Assembly: GCF_001625695.1 (NCBI RefSeq)
Contig: NZ_AUXY01000053.1
Coordinates: 62,001 to 126,000, forward strand
Length of the DNA: 64,000 nucleotides
DNA from: Pseudoalteromonas luteoviolacea H33-S
Lineage (GTDB): Bacteria; Pseudomonadota; Gammaproteobacteria; Enterobacterales; Alteromonadaceae
Reading direction: 5' to 3'
Shown: one piece after another, positions 41,333-50,565 of the stretch
Position numbering within the stretch: position 1 is the first letter of the stretch
Layout of the letters: the number at the start of each line of letters is the position of its first letter
Notes under the pieces: generated by a model
The model's database searches: none
The model's input: the letters and a program-made list of their open reading frames with translations, nothing else
What the model was told of the DNA's origin: nothing
Translations under genes and position numbers: made by a program

Positions 41333-44300
41333 TAGCATTTTTGCTCAAAAACGTTCGATTTCAGGTGTTACTCATTGCACTGCTGCTGGTATCTGGTTTC
41401 GCCGCACTAAGCAGCTTACCACGAACAGAAGATCCCCGTATTATCAATCGATTTGCCTTTGTCACGACGTATTTACCAGGCGCGTCTGCCGCCCGTGTTG
41501 AGGCCCAAGTCACAGAAAAAATTGAGCAAAAGTTAAAGCAACAGTCCGAGATTAAAAACCTAATTGCAATGTCACGCGCGGGGATCAGTGTATTAAGTAT
41601 TGAACTTGAAGATGCCGTGACAGACAGCACGCCGGTGTGGTCGAGAATGCGAGACTTGCTTGCTGATGTGCAAATAGAATTGCCAGAAGAGGCTTCGTCA
41701 CCTTTGCTCGAAGACGATAGGGGCTATGCCTATACCAAAATTGTTGCACTGACCATAGAGCCGGATGAAACCGAGTCTTTATCTTTGCAGCAGGCCAAAC
41801 AAATCGCGGTGAATCGCTACACCAAAGAGCTGCGTAATCAACTACGAAATCAAAGCGGTGTTGAGGTGGTTCATTTATTTGGTGTGGCAAATGAGGAAGT
41901 GAGAGTCACACTTGACCCGGCTAAATTAAAATTAGCTGGCTTATCATTCGAGCAAGTAGCGCATGCGGTAAAAAATGCGGATGCGAAAGTCTCTGCGGGG
42001 ATGATAAGCAATGCGCAAATTCAAATGCAGGTTGAGTTGAGTGGCGAGTTCAAGTCCATTCCACGCATTGCGTCTATTCCTATTCAAAGTGATAGTCGCT
42101 ACGGACAAGTACAGTTGAGTGATATCGCTACCGTTGAGCGTATCTTGGTTGAACCGCAGCAAGAAATTGCTTGGGTGGATGGGTTGCCGGGCGCGTACTT
42201 AGGTATTCGTATGCTCCCTGATGTGCGCATTGATAAGTTTTCTGATCAGATTGATGCGTTGTTAAACGAATTTAGTAAAACATTGCCCAACAATATTCAA
42301 TTGCATAGCCTGTTCGACCAAAAAGGTTACACAGAGGATAGGTTAGGCAGTTTATTAGATAACATCTTGCTCGGTTTTGTGCTGATTTTGGCAGTACTAT
42401 TTGTCACACTGGGCCTCAGAGCCGCTATTATTGTTGGTATGGCGCTACCTCTGACCGTGATGTTTACTTTGGCCTGTATGAATATATATGGCCTGCCTAT
42501 TCATCAGATCTCGGTAACTGGATTAGTTGTGGCGTTGGGTATTATGGTTGATAACGCCATTGTGATCACAGATGCCATACAGAGATACCGCCAGCAAGGT
42601 TTGGCTGTGATTAAAGCGGTGTCAAAAGCGGTGCACCATTTTTGGTTACCACTATTGAGCTCAACACTGACCACCATTTTGGCATTTATGCCAATTGTTC
42701 TCATGCCAGGCCCATCAGGTGAATTTGTTGGCGGTATTGCACTGAGTGTTATCTTCGCGCTGATAGGTTCTTATCTTATTTCACATACCTTGATTGCCGT
42801 ATTTGCAGGTAAATATGTACAAGTTGATGCGCAAAATAGTTCAGGCTTTTTAACACAAGGGATCAGATTAAAACGGCTTAGTCAGATCTTTGAACAGTTG
42901 CTGAGCCGCTCTTTGAATAGGCCCGTGTTAACAGCCCTGTGTGTCATGGTGCTCCCAGTGATTGGTTTTATTTCTGCTGGTAAATTGACTGAGCAGTTTT
43001 TCCCGCCAGCGGATAGAGATATGTTCCATATTGAAGTTCGCTTGTCCGACAATGCCAGCATACATGCGACCAAAGCTCTGGTGAAAAGAATGGATGCGCA
43101 TATTTTAAAACATGAGGGGATCGAGCGTTTAGATTGGATGGTCGGACGTAATATTCCAATTTTTTACTACAACTTGATGCAAAGAGACAAAGGCGCGCGA
43201 AACTACGCTCAGGCCATGGTCAAAGTAACAGACTTTGAGCGTGCCAACGAACTGATCCGAACCTTACAAGTTGAACTTGATCGCGCATTTCCTGAGGCAC
43301 AAACCTTGGTTAGGAAGCTAGAGCAAGGCCCGCCATTCAATGCGCCGATAGAAATTAGGATATTTGGCCCAGATCTCGATAATTTGGCGGAATTAGGCCA
43401 GCGGGTTAAGCAAACCGTTATTGCACACCCTGAAGTGACACATACGCGCACGACATTGCAGTCGGGTGCTGCAAAGGTTGAGTTATTGGCCCAAGAGTCG
43501 CAACTTATTCACGCAGGTGCGCAAGCTCAACGTGTTGCTGCGCAATTGCAAGCTCAGTCTCAAGGCGTGACGGTCGCAAGTGTATTAGAAGACACTGAAA
43601 CTGTACCTGTTAACTTAAGATTTGACAATCAATATCGCGATGGGCTGGATGGCCTTGCTAATGTTGAGATAATGGGCAACCAGTCTTTATTATTGTCGGC
43701 ATTTGCAACAAGTCATATTGTGCCTGAACAAAGTACCATTCATCGTCGTAATGGCGAGCGTTTAAATGTGGTTGAAGCATTTTTACAAGCGGATGTACTA
43801 CCCGCGAAGGTATTGAAAGATCTCCAACTTCAACTTGAAAAAGAGCAGTTTACTTTACCTGTTGGTTATCGTTTAGAGATCGGTGGTGAGTCTCAGCAGC
43901 GAGATCAAGCTGTGGGCAGTCTGCTGGGTAAAGTTGGGGTGATTTTTGTTGTACTGATTACTGTGTTGGTACTGACTTTTAATTCTTTTACAACAACAGG
44001 ACTGATCCTCATCACAGCCTTTCAGTCTGCCATGTTAGGGATTTTAAGTGTGTACATCGCGGGCTTCCCATTTGGATTTACCGTGATCATCGGCTTGCTC
44101 GGTCTAATGGGGCTAGCGATTAATGCAGCTATTGTGATTTTATCTGAGCTCAGGGCCAATGAAGCAAGCAGCGTCGATGAAATTGTAACGGGTGTGATGA
44201 CGTGTGCTCGACATATTACTTCAACCACCATCACAACGGTTGGCGGGTTTTTACCGTTAATCTTAGCGGGAGGGAGTTTCTGGCCACCGTTTGCCATTGC

Positions 44301-44424
44301 GATAGCGGGTGGAACCGTGTTAACGACCGTTTTATCGTTTTTCTTTGTGCCGAGTTGTTATTGGTTGATGCAAAAAAAGCGTACGACTTCGTTTATTGCA
44401 AAACTTAAACGTTTAACGACCTAG
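41329..44424 (+). CDS. RND family inner-membrane efflux permease
   Basis: A 1031-residue pump of the AcrB/HAE type. Twelve membrane helices with two large periplasmic loops are visible. GLVVALGIMVDNAIVITDAIQ carries the TM4 acidic site (V-D-N, where many pumps have D-D), and the matching second half has GLAINAAIVILSEL. It uses the proton gradient to expel hydrophobic compounds and is the partner of the adaptor at 40262. Its place directly after the iron-controlled cluster suggests export of that product, but the pump operon has no Fur box of its own that could be seen. Confidence 0.9.
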   Translation: MIAFLLKNVRFQVLLIALLLVSGFAALSSLPRTEDPRIINRFAFVTTYLPGASAARVEAQVTEKIEQKLKQQSEIKNLIAMSRAGISVLSIELEDAVTDSTPVWSRMRDLLADVQIELPEEASSPLLEDDRGYAYTKIVALTIEPDETESLSLQQAKQIAVNRYTKELRNQLRNQSGVEVVHLFGVANEEVRVTLDPAKLKLAGLSFEQVAHAVKNADAKVSAGMISNAQIQMQVELSGEFKSIPRIASIPIQSDSRYGQVQLSDIATVERILVEPQQEIAWVDGLPGAYLGIRMLPDVRIDKFSDQIDALLNEFSKTLPNNIQLHSLFDQKGYTEDRLGSLLDNILLGFVLILAVLFVTLGLRAAIIVGMALPLTVMFTLACMNIYGLPIHQISVTGLVVALGIMVDNAIVITDAIQRYRQQGLAVIKAVSKAVHHFWLPLLSSTLTTILAFMPIVLMPGPSGEFVGGIALSVIFALIGSYLISHTLIAVFAGKYVQVDAQNSSGFLTQGIRLKRLSQIFEQLLSRSLNRPVLTALCVMVLPVIGFISAGKLTEQFFPPADRDMFHIEVRLSDNASIHATKALVKRMDAHILKHEGIERLDWMVGRNIPIFYYNLMQRDKGARNYAQAMVKVTDFERANELIRTLQVELDRAFPEAQTLVRKLEQGPPFNAPIEIRIFGPDLDNLAELGQRVKQTVIAHPEVTHTRTTLQSGAAKVELLAQESQLIHAGAQAQRVAAQLQAQSQGVTVASVLEDTETVPVNLRFDNQYRDGLDGLANVEIMGNQSLLLSAFATSHIVPEQSTIHRRNGERLNVVEAFLQADVLPAKVLKDLQLQLEKEQFTLPVGYRLEIGGESQQRDQAVGSLLGKVGVIFVVLITVLVLTFNSFTTTGLILITAFQSAMLGILSVYIAGFPFGFTVIIGLLGLMGLAINAAIVILSELRANEASSVDEIVTGVMTCARHITSTTITTVGGFLPLILAGGSFWPPFAIAIAGGTVLTTVLSFFFVPSCYWLMQKKRTTSFIAKLKRLTT

Positions 44425-44698
44425 GTAATAAGATTAATCTTATATGGCCAGTATTTATACTGGTCATATCTCCTTGTATTTTAGAATTAAAAATTCTTCC
44501 TCCATTTTATTTGCATATTCTCTGACTAGACTTGCTGTATTCAAGTTACGACCTTGAATAATACCTTCCAAGCAAGCAGAGTCACATGGATGTGACTTTT
44601 TATAACTGTTAGTTATATTCCCTCCATGTATTCTGGTTTAAAAAATGCAGCTATTATTTTTAGCTTAAAGCTGCATCAAGGTGACTATAAAACAAAGT
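44425..44698. other. intergenic region downstream of the RND pump
   Basis: About 270 bases. ATATG..CCAGTAT / ATACTGG..CATAT (about 44442-44468) is a long hairpin that probably ends the pump operon. GCAGCTATT... and TTAGCTGC-like repeats near 44648-44675 are the likely end of the minus-strand peptide transcript. Confidence 0.4.
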
Positions 44699-44875
44699 TT
44701 ACTTTGGATTATGACATGTCTCAGCATACTGTCTGGTGTGCCATCTACAGCCAACATCTACCTTAGTTGGAGGGTAGTGTGGATAACCGCCACCTATTTG
44801 AGGTGTTAGTTTATTACTGAGTGCTTGTTCGTTTAACAAACGTTTGAGTGGTTTTTTAGAAATGACTAGCTTCAT
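44699..44875 (-). CDS. putative RiPP-like precursor peptide, leader ending TPQIGGG (GCRW-type, copy 1)
   Basis: A 58-residue peptide with AAGGAA six bases before ATG. Leader MKLVISKKPLKRLLNEQALS ends in TPQIGGG (residues 24-30). The tail (28 residues) reads YPHYPPT, then D-V-G-C-R-W, T-R-Q, and T-C-H-N-P-K. The peptide at 45064 has the same pattern: [YF]-P-P-T, D-x-G-C-R-W-x-T, then T-C-x-N-P at identical distance. So the tail is conserved between two copies, unlike in the other family members. Two Cys, ten residues apart, may be bridged. The tail is basic and aromatic. Role unknown. Confidence 0.7.
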   Translation of the reverse strand: MKLVISKKPLKRLLNEQALSNKLTPQIGGGYPHYPPTKVDVGCRWHTRQYAETCHNPK

Positions 44876-45015
44876 AGCTTCTTCCTTTTAAGTTTGAGTT
44901 TAATTTCACTCAAAAATTAGCAGGAAGGGGTAAGAAGATGAAATGATAAAAGCTATATAATTATCTTATAATTTTGTGATTCAAAGGCTTAGAAAGCTAT
45001 TTTTTATGCCATAAA

Positions 45016-45047
45016 AAAGCTCAAACTATTTTTAGTTTGAGCTTTTA
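45016..45047 (-). terminator. terminator of the GCRW-type peptide gene (copy 2)
   Basis: AAAAGCTCAAACTA (45016-45029) and TAGTTTGAGCTTTT (45034-45047) form a perfect 14-pair stem with a TTTT loop. It lies 17 bases after the stop of the peptide at 45064-45243, on the same strand. Confidence 0.85.
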
Positions 45048-45063
45048 AATCAAAAAAAATTGA

Positions 45064-45243
45064 TTAGTACGGGTTGTTACATGTATGTACTTGCATGTGA
45101 GTAAACCAGCGACAGCCTTTATCAAATGCTGTTGGTGGGAATGGGTGATTACCACCTGCAATATTAGGTGTTTGCATTACTGGGATAGCTTTACTGTCAG
45201 TAGAAAGTGATTTAATTGCTTTTTTATTTATTTTTAATTTCAC
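45064..45243 (-). CDS. putative RiPP-like precursor peptide, leader ending TPNIAGG (GCRW-type, copy 2)
   Basis: A 59-residue peptide with a GTG start eight bases after AAGGA; an upstream ATG is out of frame. Leader KLKINKKAIKSLSTDSKAI ends in TPNIAGG (residues 25-31). The tail, HPFPPT, D-K-G-C-R-W-F-T and T-C-N-N-P-Y, mirrors the peptide at 44699. Conservation of the Cys spacing and of D-x-G-C-R-W between two copies argues for selection on the mature part. It lies directly downstream of the MerR regulator gene (50 bases between stop and GTG) and may be co-transcribed with it. A 14-pair terminator follows. Confidence 0.72.
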   Translation of the reverse strand: MKLKINKKAIKSLSTDSKAIPVMQTPNIAGGNHPFPPTAFDKGCRWFTHMQVHTCNNPY

Positions 45244-45293
45244 TGCATTATTCCTTGTTGAATATATAGTTCATTATTTAAGTTATCAGAACT

Positions 45294-45698
45294 TTAAAGC
45301 TTGTTAAAGACCTTTGGTGCATTAAATGAATTATTTAGTAATTTGTTAAAATTGTGACAGTCAAAGTGGTTTGAATTCGGACAGTTAGCTACTTTAATGA
45401 GCTCCGCTTCAATCGCTTGTAATTGTTTGATTTTTATTGCTATATCTTTTGACTTTTGGAGCAGCATATCTCTATCTATCTCGATGCTTTTGCCATTAAA
45501 AAACGAGGCAATTTCATCCAAAGTAAACCCTGCAGTTTGGCCAAGCGCAATAATGGATAGTTGCTCGATAATATTATCTGTGTAATACCTTCTTAAGCCT
45601 TTTCTACCCGCAGGTTTGATAAGGCCTTTTGACTCATAAAACCTCAGTGCAGAGGCATTAACACCTGTTTTTTCAGTTACTTTCCCTATATCTAACAT
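45294..45698 (-). CDS. MerR-family transcriptional regulator
   Basis: A 134-residue regulator. The winged helix-turn-helix is IGKVTEKTGVNASALRFYESKGLIKPAGRKGLRRYY (residues 3-42), followed by the long dimerisation helix (residues 75-115). Two Cys (VANCPNSNHFDCHNF, eight residues apart, residues about 107-116) fit a SoxR-like or metal-type sensor loop, but there is no copper or mercury signature. On the same strand it is followed by the GCRW peptide genes; it could control them or the divergent membrane protein at 45935. Confidence 0.82.
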   Translation of the reverse strand: MLDIGKVTEKTGVNASALRFYESKGLIKPAGRKGLRRYYTDNIIEQLSIIALGQTAGFTLDEIASFFNGKSIEIDRDMLLQKSKDIAIKIKQLQAIEAELIKVANCPNSNHFDCHNFNKLLNNSFNAPKVFNKL

Positions 45699-45934
45699 AA
45701 CTAACCCTCTATTGACTGTTGCGTCTGTTTTGTTACTTTGTCACATTTGGTGCTCATTGTTAAGTATAGTTACATGGATAAGGTAACTCAGTGGTGGGTG
45801 TTTGAATAAGGTTATAAACAAACATACCTTCAAGTGAGATGCAATATAATATAAAGTAATTATATTGCGAAAAAGCGAATTGTCTGGCTCGTTTTGTATT
45901 TAATAAAAGCTAAAGAGATATAGAGAGTAACTGT

Positions 45935-46537
45935 TTGACGTATTCAACTGGCCCAGTGTTAATAAATTTGATTGTTTTTTATGGGTTTCAAATATCTTTG
46001 TTCATCACTTTGTTGTACTTTCTATATGAACTAAATCGTACTGGGTTTTCAAAACTCTATGATAAGTCATATGAGCTAAATAGTGACTTTGATAAGCGCT
46101 TTGTATCTTGGAGCTTAACATTTATTGTCATCGCTATTTTGCATTTTACAGATATGCCTGTGAATGATGCAATTCTTGATGCCGATATGGATCAAACACT
46201 AAGAAGGCGGCTTTTTTATTTTTTGAAAATGTGTTTTAGTTTTACCAGCATTGTATGCATTTATGTTTTTCATCACCTCCGTGGCTGCCCGTTCTCATCA
46301 ACTGCCAGAAATTGTATCTACGTCATCATTCCAACGATGACCATCAATTTTGTAGAGCTTGTTTCAAGAGGGTATTTAGACGTGAATAGCTTTATTCCAA
46401 TATATCGTTTTATCGGAATTTTTCACTACGTTTTTCTTATGGTTGCACTTAATGCCTTTCCAATTTACCGGGTTTTGTTATTACGAAAAGCAAATAGGGT
46501 CAAACATAAAGAACAGTTAAAAAACTCAGTACTTTAG
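45935..46537 (+). CDS. polytopic membrane protein of unknown function
   Basis: A 200-residue protein with a TTG start and five hydrophobic segments (for example LINLIVFYGFQISLFITLLYFLY split over residues 9-31, and FVSWSLTFIVIAILHF). The C-terminus is basic (RKANRVKHKEQLKN), probably cytoplasmic. No family was recognised. It is divergent from the MerR regulator, with about 236 bases between. Its size and location beside a regulator and peptide genes repeat the layout seen at 26.9-28.0 kb, although the two membrane proteins do not look alike in sequence. Confidence 0.58.
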   Translation: MTYSTGPVLINLIVFYGFQISLFITLLYFLYELNRTGFSKLYDKSYELNSDFDKRFVSWSLTFIVIAILHFTDMPVNDAILDADMDQTLRRRLFYFLKMCFSFTSIVCIYVFHHLRGCPFSSTARNCIYVIIPTMTINFVELVSRGYLDVNSFIPIYRFIGIFHYVFLMVALNAFPIYRVLLLRKANRVKHKEQLKNSVL

Positions 46538-46834
46538 ATGTAATTAACTGCCAGTTGATCATGAAGTATCACACTTTATTCGCCTAGTTTTAGACAGTGA
46601 TAGACGACTATTTTATAGCTTTAAAAGGGCTTCCCCCTGATGATAATTTGTTTATTTTCTTAATTTTGAATTAAACATCCCAAGTTGTTTGGCTAATACA
46701 CTCAGCTGTCACATATCAGCAGTGAGTACATTTAATTCAGGCCTATAAATTTCAATTTTAAATGGCCGTTTATAGCCAGCCTTACTACTGAATATGAGTG
46801 TGTAAACTGACTAGTCGTTATTTAAATTTAACCG
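46538..46834. other. intergenic region downstream of the H-NOX operon
   Basis: About 300 bases between two convergent genes. No strong terminator and no other feature was recognised. Confidence 0.4.
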
Positions 46835-47392
46835 TTACAACTCAACGCCGTTAGCGTAAGTAATTAAATACTTTGCACTATTTGGGTTTTCGTGCCAATT
46901 TAGCTGTTTGGTGACGGTGATTTGTACGCCATAGTATTCTGCCATACCAGCCAATACGCCTTCGACCAGATCGAACATTCTACGTGACGAAGTATAAATA
47001 AGCTGCGCTTCAAATAAGGACAGCGTGTTGTATTGAAATTTTGGCGGCAGTGCATCTGGGTAGAGCTTTTTAAGTTCGATATGATGTAAATCATCCAATT
47101 GTTGTAATACATACGCGGGGTGTGTGTAATCGGTGAAGTGCTTAGGCAGTAACCCCGATAGTCTTGGGTAAAGCCATTTACCAAAACTGAAATGTGCTTG
47201 TGCGAGTGTAATGCCTATCTTATTGATAACGATATCAACCAGTTCAATAAGGTGCTCGTCAGGGTAATTCTCTGTTCGCACAAAAGCGGTGTTGGTATCA
47301 AATGAGCAATCTTCAAAAGCGTCGTATAACACTTCTTCACTGGCGACTTCAGTGACAAACTCTTCAAGTAACATAAAAATATGGCCTTTCAT
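46835..47392 (-). CDS. hnoX: H-NOX haem-nitric oxide/oxygen sensor
   Basis: A 185-residue H-NOX protein. It opens [13 protein letters not shown], then NYPDEHLIELV and FGKWLYPRL are family blocks. The proximal haem ligand is His104 in LDDLHHIELKKLYP, and the haem-propionate motif Y-x-S-x-R is Tyr133-Ser135-Arg137 (YTSSR). The distal pocket has no obvious Tyr, as in NO-selective proteins. The gene start overlaps the kinase stop by one base (TAATG). In Shewanella, Vibrio and Pseudoalteromonas such proteins bind NO and inhibit the partner kinase HnoK, which controls biofilm. Confidence 0.92.
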   Translation of the reverse strand: MKGHIFMLLEEFVTEVASEEVLYDAFEDCSFDTNTAFVRTENYPDEHLIELVDIVINKIGITLAQAHFSFGKWLYPRLSGLLPKHFTDYTHPAYVLQQLDDLHHIELKKLYPDALPPKFQYNTLSLFEAQLIYTSSRRMFDLVEGVLAGMAEYYGVQITVTKQLNWHENPNSAKYLITYANGVEL

Positions 47393-48336
47393 TATGCAAG
47401 CTCCGGTTTGAATGGCAGACTAATGGTAAAGCGCGTGCCTTTACCCTCTGTGCTTTCAACGGCGATTTTTCCTTTATGTTGCTGAATGATTTTATAAGAA
47501 ATCGAGAGGCCCAACCCTGTGCCTTTACCGACCGGTTTGGTGGTAAAAAATGGGTCGAATATATTACGTAGATTTTGTGCTGAGATCCCCATGCCGTCAT
47601 CGGCAATAGTGACGTAAACATTACGCTCATCGAAGCTGCTGATGATGTCAATTTTGCCCAGCTTCTCAATTGCTTGACCAGCATTGATCAATAAGTTTAA
47701 AAACACTTGGCACAGCTTGTTACCGCTACACACAAGCTTGGGTAATTTGCCTAGTTGAGTGTTCAATGTCGCGTGATGTTTAAAGCTGCTCTGAGCTAAA
47801 TTGATGGCTTGGTCAAGGACTAGGTTAAGATCCTCCGGCACCATCTCTTCGTTGTCGATATGCGTGTAGTTACGCAGCTCAGTAACAATTGACGCAATTT
47901 TGTTGAGGCCACACAGGGATTCATCCATCAAGTCTGGGATGTCATCCTGAATAATGGCCACGTCGTAGCTGGATTTGAGCGCTAACATGGCTTGCTCGTT
48001 GGGTGCCATTTTTTCAAGGTCGTCTTGATACGCCAACAAAGTAATGAGATACATTTTAAGCGTCTCAATATTCGATTTGGCATAGCCTGTGGGGGTGTTG
48101 AGTTCATGTGCAACACCCGCAGAAAGCTGCCCCAGAGAAGCCATCTTCTCTTGTTGGATTAGTTGCACCTCTTGCTTTTTAAGCGCCTCAAGTGCTTCGC
48201 AAAGTTCTTCATTTGCTTTGTATAAGCTGCGAGCTCTGGACTCGAGTAAATCTTCAGCGTGTGCTTTGCCTGCTAGCGCACGTTGCAGCTTTTTCTCAAG
48301 TAGCGCAATGGTTTTACTTGCTTCTAATGTTGTCAT
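47392..48336 (-). CDS. hnoK: cytosolic histidine kinase partner of H-NOX (HnoK)
   Basis: A 314-residue kinase. An N-terminal coiled coil (residues 5-65, [19 protein letters not shown]) is followed by HisKA with His in [19 protein letters not shown] (residues about 78-92) and a HATPase ([31 protein letters not shown]). There is no membrane segment, so it works in the cytoplasm, as known for HnoK. It is upstream of hnoX in one operon. No phosphotransfer partner (HnoB, HnoC or HnoD) is encoded beside it. Confidence 0.9.
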   Translation of the reverse strand: MTTLEASKTIALLEKKLQRALAGKAHAEDLLESRARSLYKANEELCEALEALKKQEVQLIQQEKMASLGQLSAGVAHELNTPTGYAKSNIETLKMYLITLLAYQDDLEKMAPNEQAMLALKSSYDVAIIQDDIPDLMDESLCGLNKIASIVTELRNYTHIDNEEMVPEDLNLVLDQAINLAQSSFKHHATLNTQLGKLPKLVCSGNKLCQVFLNLLINAGQAIEKLGKIDIISSFDERNVYVTIADDGMGISAQNLRNIFDPFFTTKPVGKGTGLGLSISYKIIQQHKGKIAVESTEGKGTRFTISLPFKPELA

Positions 48337-48754
48337 GCAAATCCAATCTAGTCGTTACATTTACTAACATCAAAGCAAGAATAGCTCCAATTTAGCTATA
48401 AATAGCCATTTTGTAATTTATATGTATAAAAAACAGTGAGTAAGGAAATGCTAGCCTCAGTTTGATGGCGAATGTAAAAGCGTTTTTTGCATATTGCAAA
48501 GACCCAGAAAGGCTAAATTATTTCTCAAAATGCGAAATTTCACGATACTAAGGTGATGAGTCTCAATTTGCGAAAAGCAAAGCTGTTTTGCAAACTGGTA
48601 CTAGCAAATACCGCCAAAATACATGCCGTTTGTGCCAATAAATGCTGGGAGCGACTGTCTTCACTTTTCTTACTTATTTGCTTTTTAGCTTCCTCTTGAG
48701 TAGGCAGGTAAAGGATTAAAAATGCCTCTATATCAATCATATTGAGGAAATAAA
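48337..48754. other. intergenic region between hnoK and the RTX protein gene
   Basis: About 420 bases containing divergent promoters. A minus-strand frame at 48540-48740 lacks a ribosome binding site and was not accepted. Nothing else was recognised. Confidence 0.4.
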
Positions 48755-50257
48755 ATGATGTTTAAAAAAAGTACACTCTGCGCAGCTTTGGCATTGGGTT
48801 TGTCAAATTATGCGGTGGCAGGCTGCGGCGGTTTAAGCGACGGCGCAATCGCTTACATTGACGGCGATATACTAAAAATTCATGGCACGAATAGTAGTGA
48901 AAAGTTCACACTGAGCGTGTCTGGCGACAACTTAAAAGTAACTCGAATAGTAGGTAACAGTAGCAGTTGCGATAACTTTTATTTGAGCCAAATCGACGAG
49001 GTTTATGCCGTGCTTAACAGGGGTAATGACACCTACAACGGCAAGGATGTTAATGTCATTCAAAAGGTGTATGGCGGCGATGGTAACGATCACATCACTA
49101 CTGGTCGTCAGAACGACTATATTCGCGGTGGAAATAATAACGATAAGATTTTTGGGAACAGCGGCAACGACACCATTTTAGGTGACAATGGCGATGATGA
49201 AGTGGATGGCGGTTATGGTAATGACTCTATCCGCGGCGGTAGCGGCCATGACAAATTATTGGGCTCGTACAACAACGATACGATTTTAGGTGACAACGGC
49301 GGTGACCTCATCATGGGTGGTCAAGGCGAAGATAGGCTTTACGGCGGCAATGATAATGATTACATCGGCGGCGGGTGTGTGCTTGAAAACGCCAATGGCG
49401 GTGATATTTACGATGCACCGCACTGTGACCACAGTAAAGATGGTGCAGATAAGCTGTACGGCGGCAATGGCCATGATGTGCTAAGCGGCGGCAGAGGCAG
49501 CGATACCTTATATGGTGATGATGGCGACGATTACCTTGCGGGTAACGAAGGCCGTGAAGACCGCTTGCATGGTGGCGACGGCGATGATGCGTTATTTGAA
49601 GATGGCGACGGCAATTCGAACAATAAGCGCTGGCACAAAGCATGGGGTAATCACGGCGACGATATCCTTGTGACTAACGGTGAGTTTTCTGATCAAGAAG
49701 GGGGTAAAGGAAACGATGTGATCATCGCGCTTTCAACGGGGTATGATGCCAAAATTGAAGGCGGCAAAAACGGCGATTACATTTGGACTGGCGACAGTGC
49801 TCCACAAGGTTCGTGCGGTCAGGGCAATGACAAAGGTATGTTCTTACTAGATAAATGCGAAGGCACGACTTGGGTAGATGACTATCAAGGCTTGCTGTCA
49901 AAAGTGGATAAGCGCAGTAACTTTGATAACCCCTATTTTGATGCCGCTGATGCCGTGGTCGAAATGGATAACTCGCATTCAGGCTTTAAAAATGGCTGGC
50001 GTAGTTATAAAGAAAACCAAAAGCCCCATGCCTTGTACGACATAGTGTCATCATCGGTGTTTTACCGCTGGTTAGATAACCGCTCGACCACGCCTTGGTC
50101 ATATTACGAGTGGAAAGTGTCTTTCAACCCTGGCAATGGCATGTATGGCACATACACCCACTGTATGGAAGACAATGTGGCTTACAACTGTGTATGGCAA
50201 ATCGGCCAAAGCCAGCAATGCTACAACAAAGACGGCAATATAATTTCATGTGACTAA
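48755..50257 (+). CDS. secreted RTX-repeat (calcium-binding) protein
   Basis: A 500-residue protein behind GAGGAA, with two adjacent ATG codons. MFKKSTLCAALALGLSNYAVA is a Sec signal peptide, unusual for RTX proteins, which normally leave by type I secretion with a C-terminal signal. Residues about 106-205 and 228-280 are G-G-x-G-x-D-x repeats (GGDGNDHITTG, GNSGNDTILGDNGDDEV, GGSGHDKLLG) that fold as a calcium roll. The C-terminal 150 residues have paired Cys (MEDNVAYNC, QQCYNKDGNIISC) and Trp-rich blocks that suggest a small globular domain. No catalytic motif was recognised. It ends with a strong terminator. Confidence 0.82.
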   Translation: MMFKKSTLCAALALGLSNYAVAGCGGLSDGAIAYIDGDILKIHGTNSSEKFTLSVSGDNLKVTRIVGNSSSCDNFYLSQIDEVYAVLNRGNDTYNGKDVNVIQKVYGGDGNDHITTGRQNDYIRGGNNNDKIFGNSGNDTILGDNGDDEVDGGYGNDSIRGGSGHDKLLGSYNNDTILGDNGGDLIMGGQGEDRLYGGNDNDYIGGGCVLENANGGDIYDAPHCDHSKDGADKLYGGNGHDVLSGGRGSDTLYGDDGDDYLAGNEGREDRLHGGDGDDALFEDGDGNSNNKRWHKAWGNHGDDILVTNGEFSDQEGGKGNDVIIALSTGYDAKIEGGKNGDYIWTGDSAPQGSCGQGNDKGMFLLDKCEGTTWVDDYQGLLSKVDKRSNFDNPYFDAADAVVEMDNSHSGFKNGWRSYKENQKPHALYDIVSSSVFYRWLDNRSTTPWSYYEWKVSFNPGNGMYGTYTHCMEDNVAYNCVWQIGQSQQCYNKDGNIISCD

Positions 50258-50285
50258 CCGGATCTGGTAATTAGGTTATCAACCC

Positions 50286-50309
50286 AAGCCCACATTTGTG
50301 GGCTTTTTT
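50286..50309 (+). terminator. terminator of the RTX protein gene
   Basis: AAGCCCACA / TGTGGGCTT stem followed by TTTTTT. Confidence 0.9.
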
Positions 50310-50403
50310 GGTGGGGCGAGTGTGGCTGCTGGATTGAGTATTGAGTGTAGGAGCTATGTTAAGTACGTGGGGTTGTGTATCAACTTAGTTTTACAAAGCA
50401 AAT

Positions 50404-50434
50404 GGATTGCGGGGCAAGCCCACAATGACGGATG
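50404..50434 (-). repeat. REP-like intergenic palindrome (copy 1)
   Basis: On the minus strand it reads GTCATTGTGGGCTTGCCCCG then CAATCC. This is the imperfect palindromic form with GTCATT at one end and CAATCC at the other that is typical of extragenic REP-like units in many gammaproteobacteria. Only one copy of this version was seen here. Confidence 0.5.
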
Positions 50435-50537
50435 TTTAGCTCGTAAGCAGATTTCAAGTTGTCCAATTTAAGTAAATATTCGCGATTCTAAATCGCCCCC
50501 GGAACTCAAACCCGCCTGTCATCTTTGAACTTAAATC

Positions 50538-50565
50538 TCGTCATCCTGACGAAAGTCAGGAACCA
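50538..50565 (+). repeat. REP-like intergenic palindrome (copy 2)
   Basis: CGTCATCCTGACGAAAGTCA followed by GGAACC: stem TCCTGAC (50544-50550), loop GAAA, GTCAGGA (50555-50561). It belongs to the same GTCAT-type class as copy 1 and lies in the opposite orientation about 100 bases away. Confidence 0.55.

Noticed and set aside
48540..48740. 66-codon minus-strand frame near the RTX gene promoter
   Set aside because: No ribosome binding site, no recognisable motif, and it lies over the promoter region of the RTX gene.
49311..49643. Long antisense frame rich in His and Arg opposite the RTX repeats
   Set aside because: It mirrors the repetitive G-D-x codons of the plus-strand gene; no ribosome binding site and low-complexity content.
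50404..50565. Reading the two REP-like hairpins as a CRISPR array or attachment site
   Set aside because: Only two unequal palindromes in opposite orientation, no spacers and no direct repeats at the island edges.
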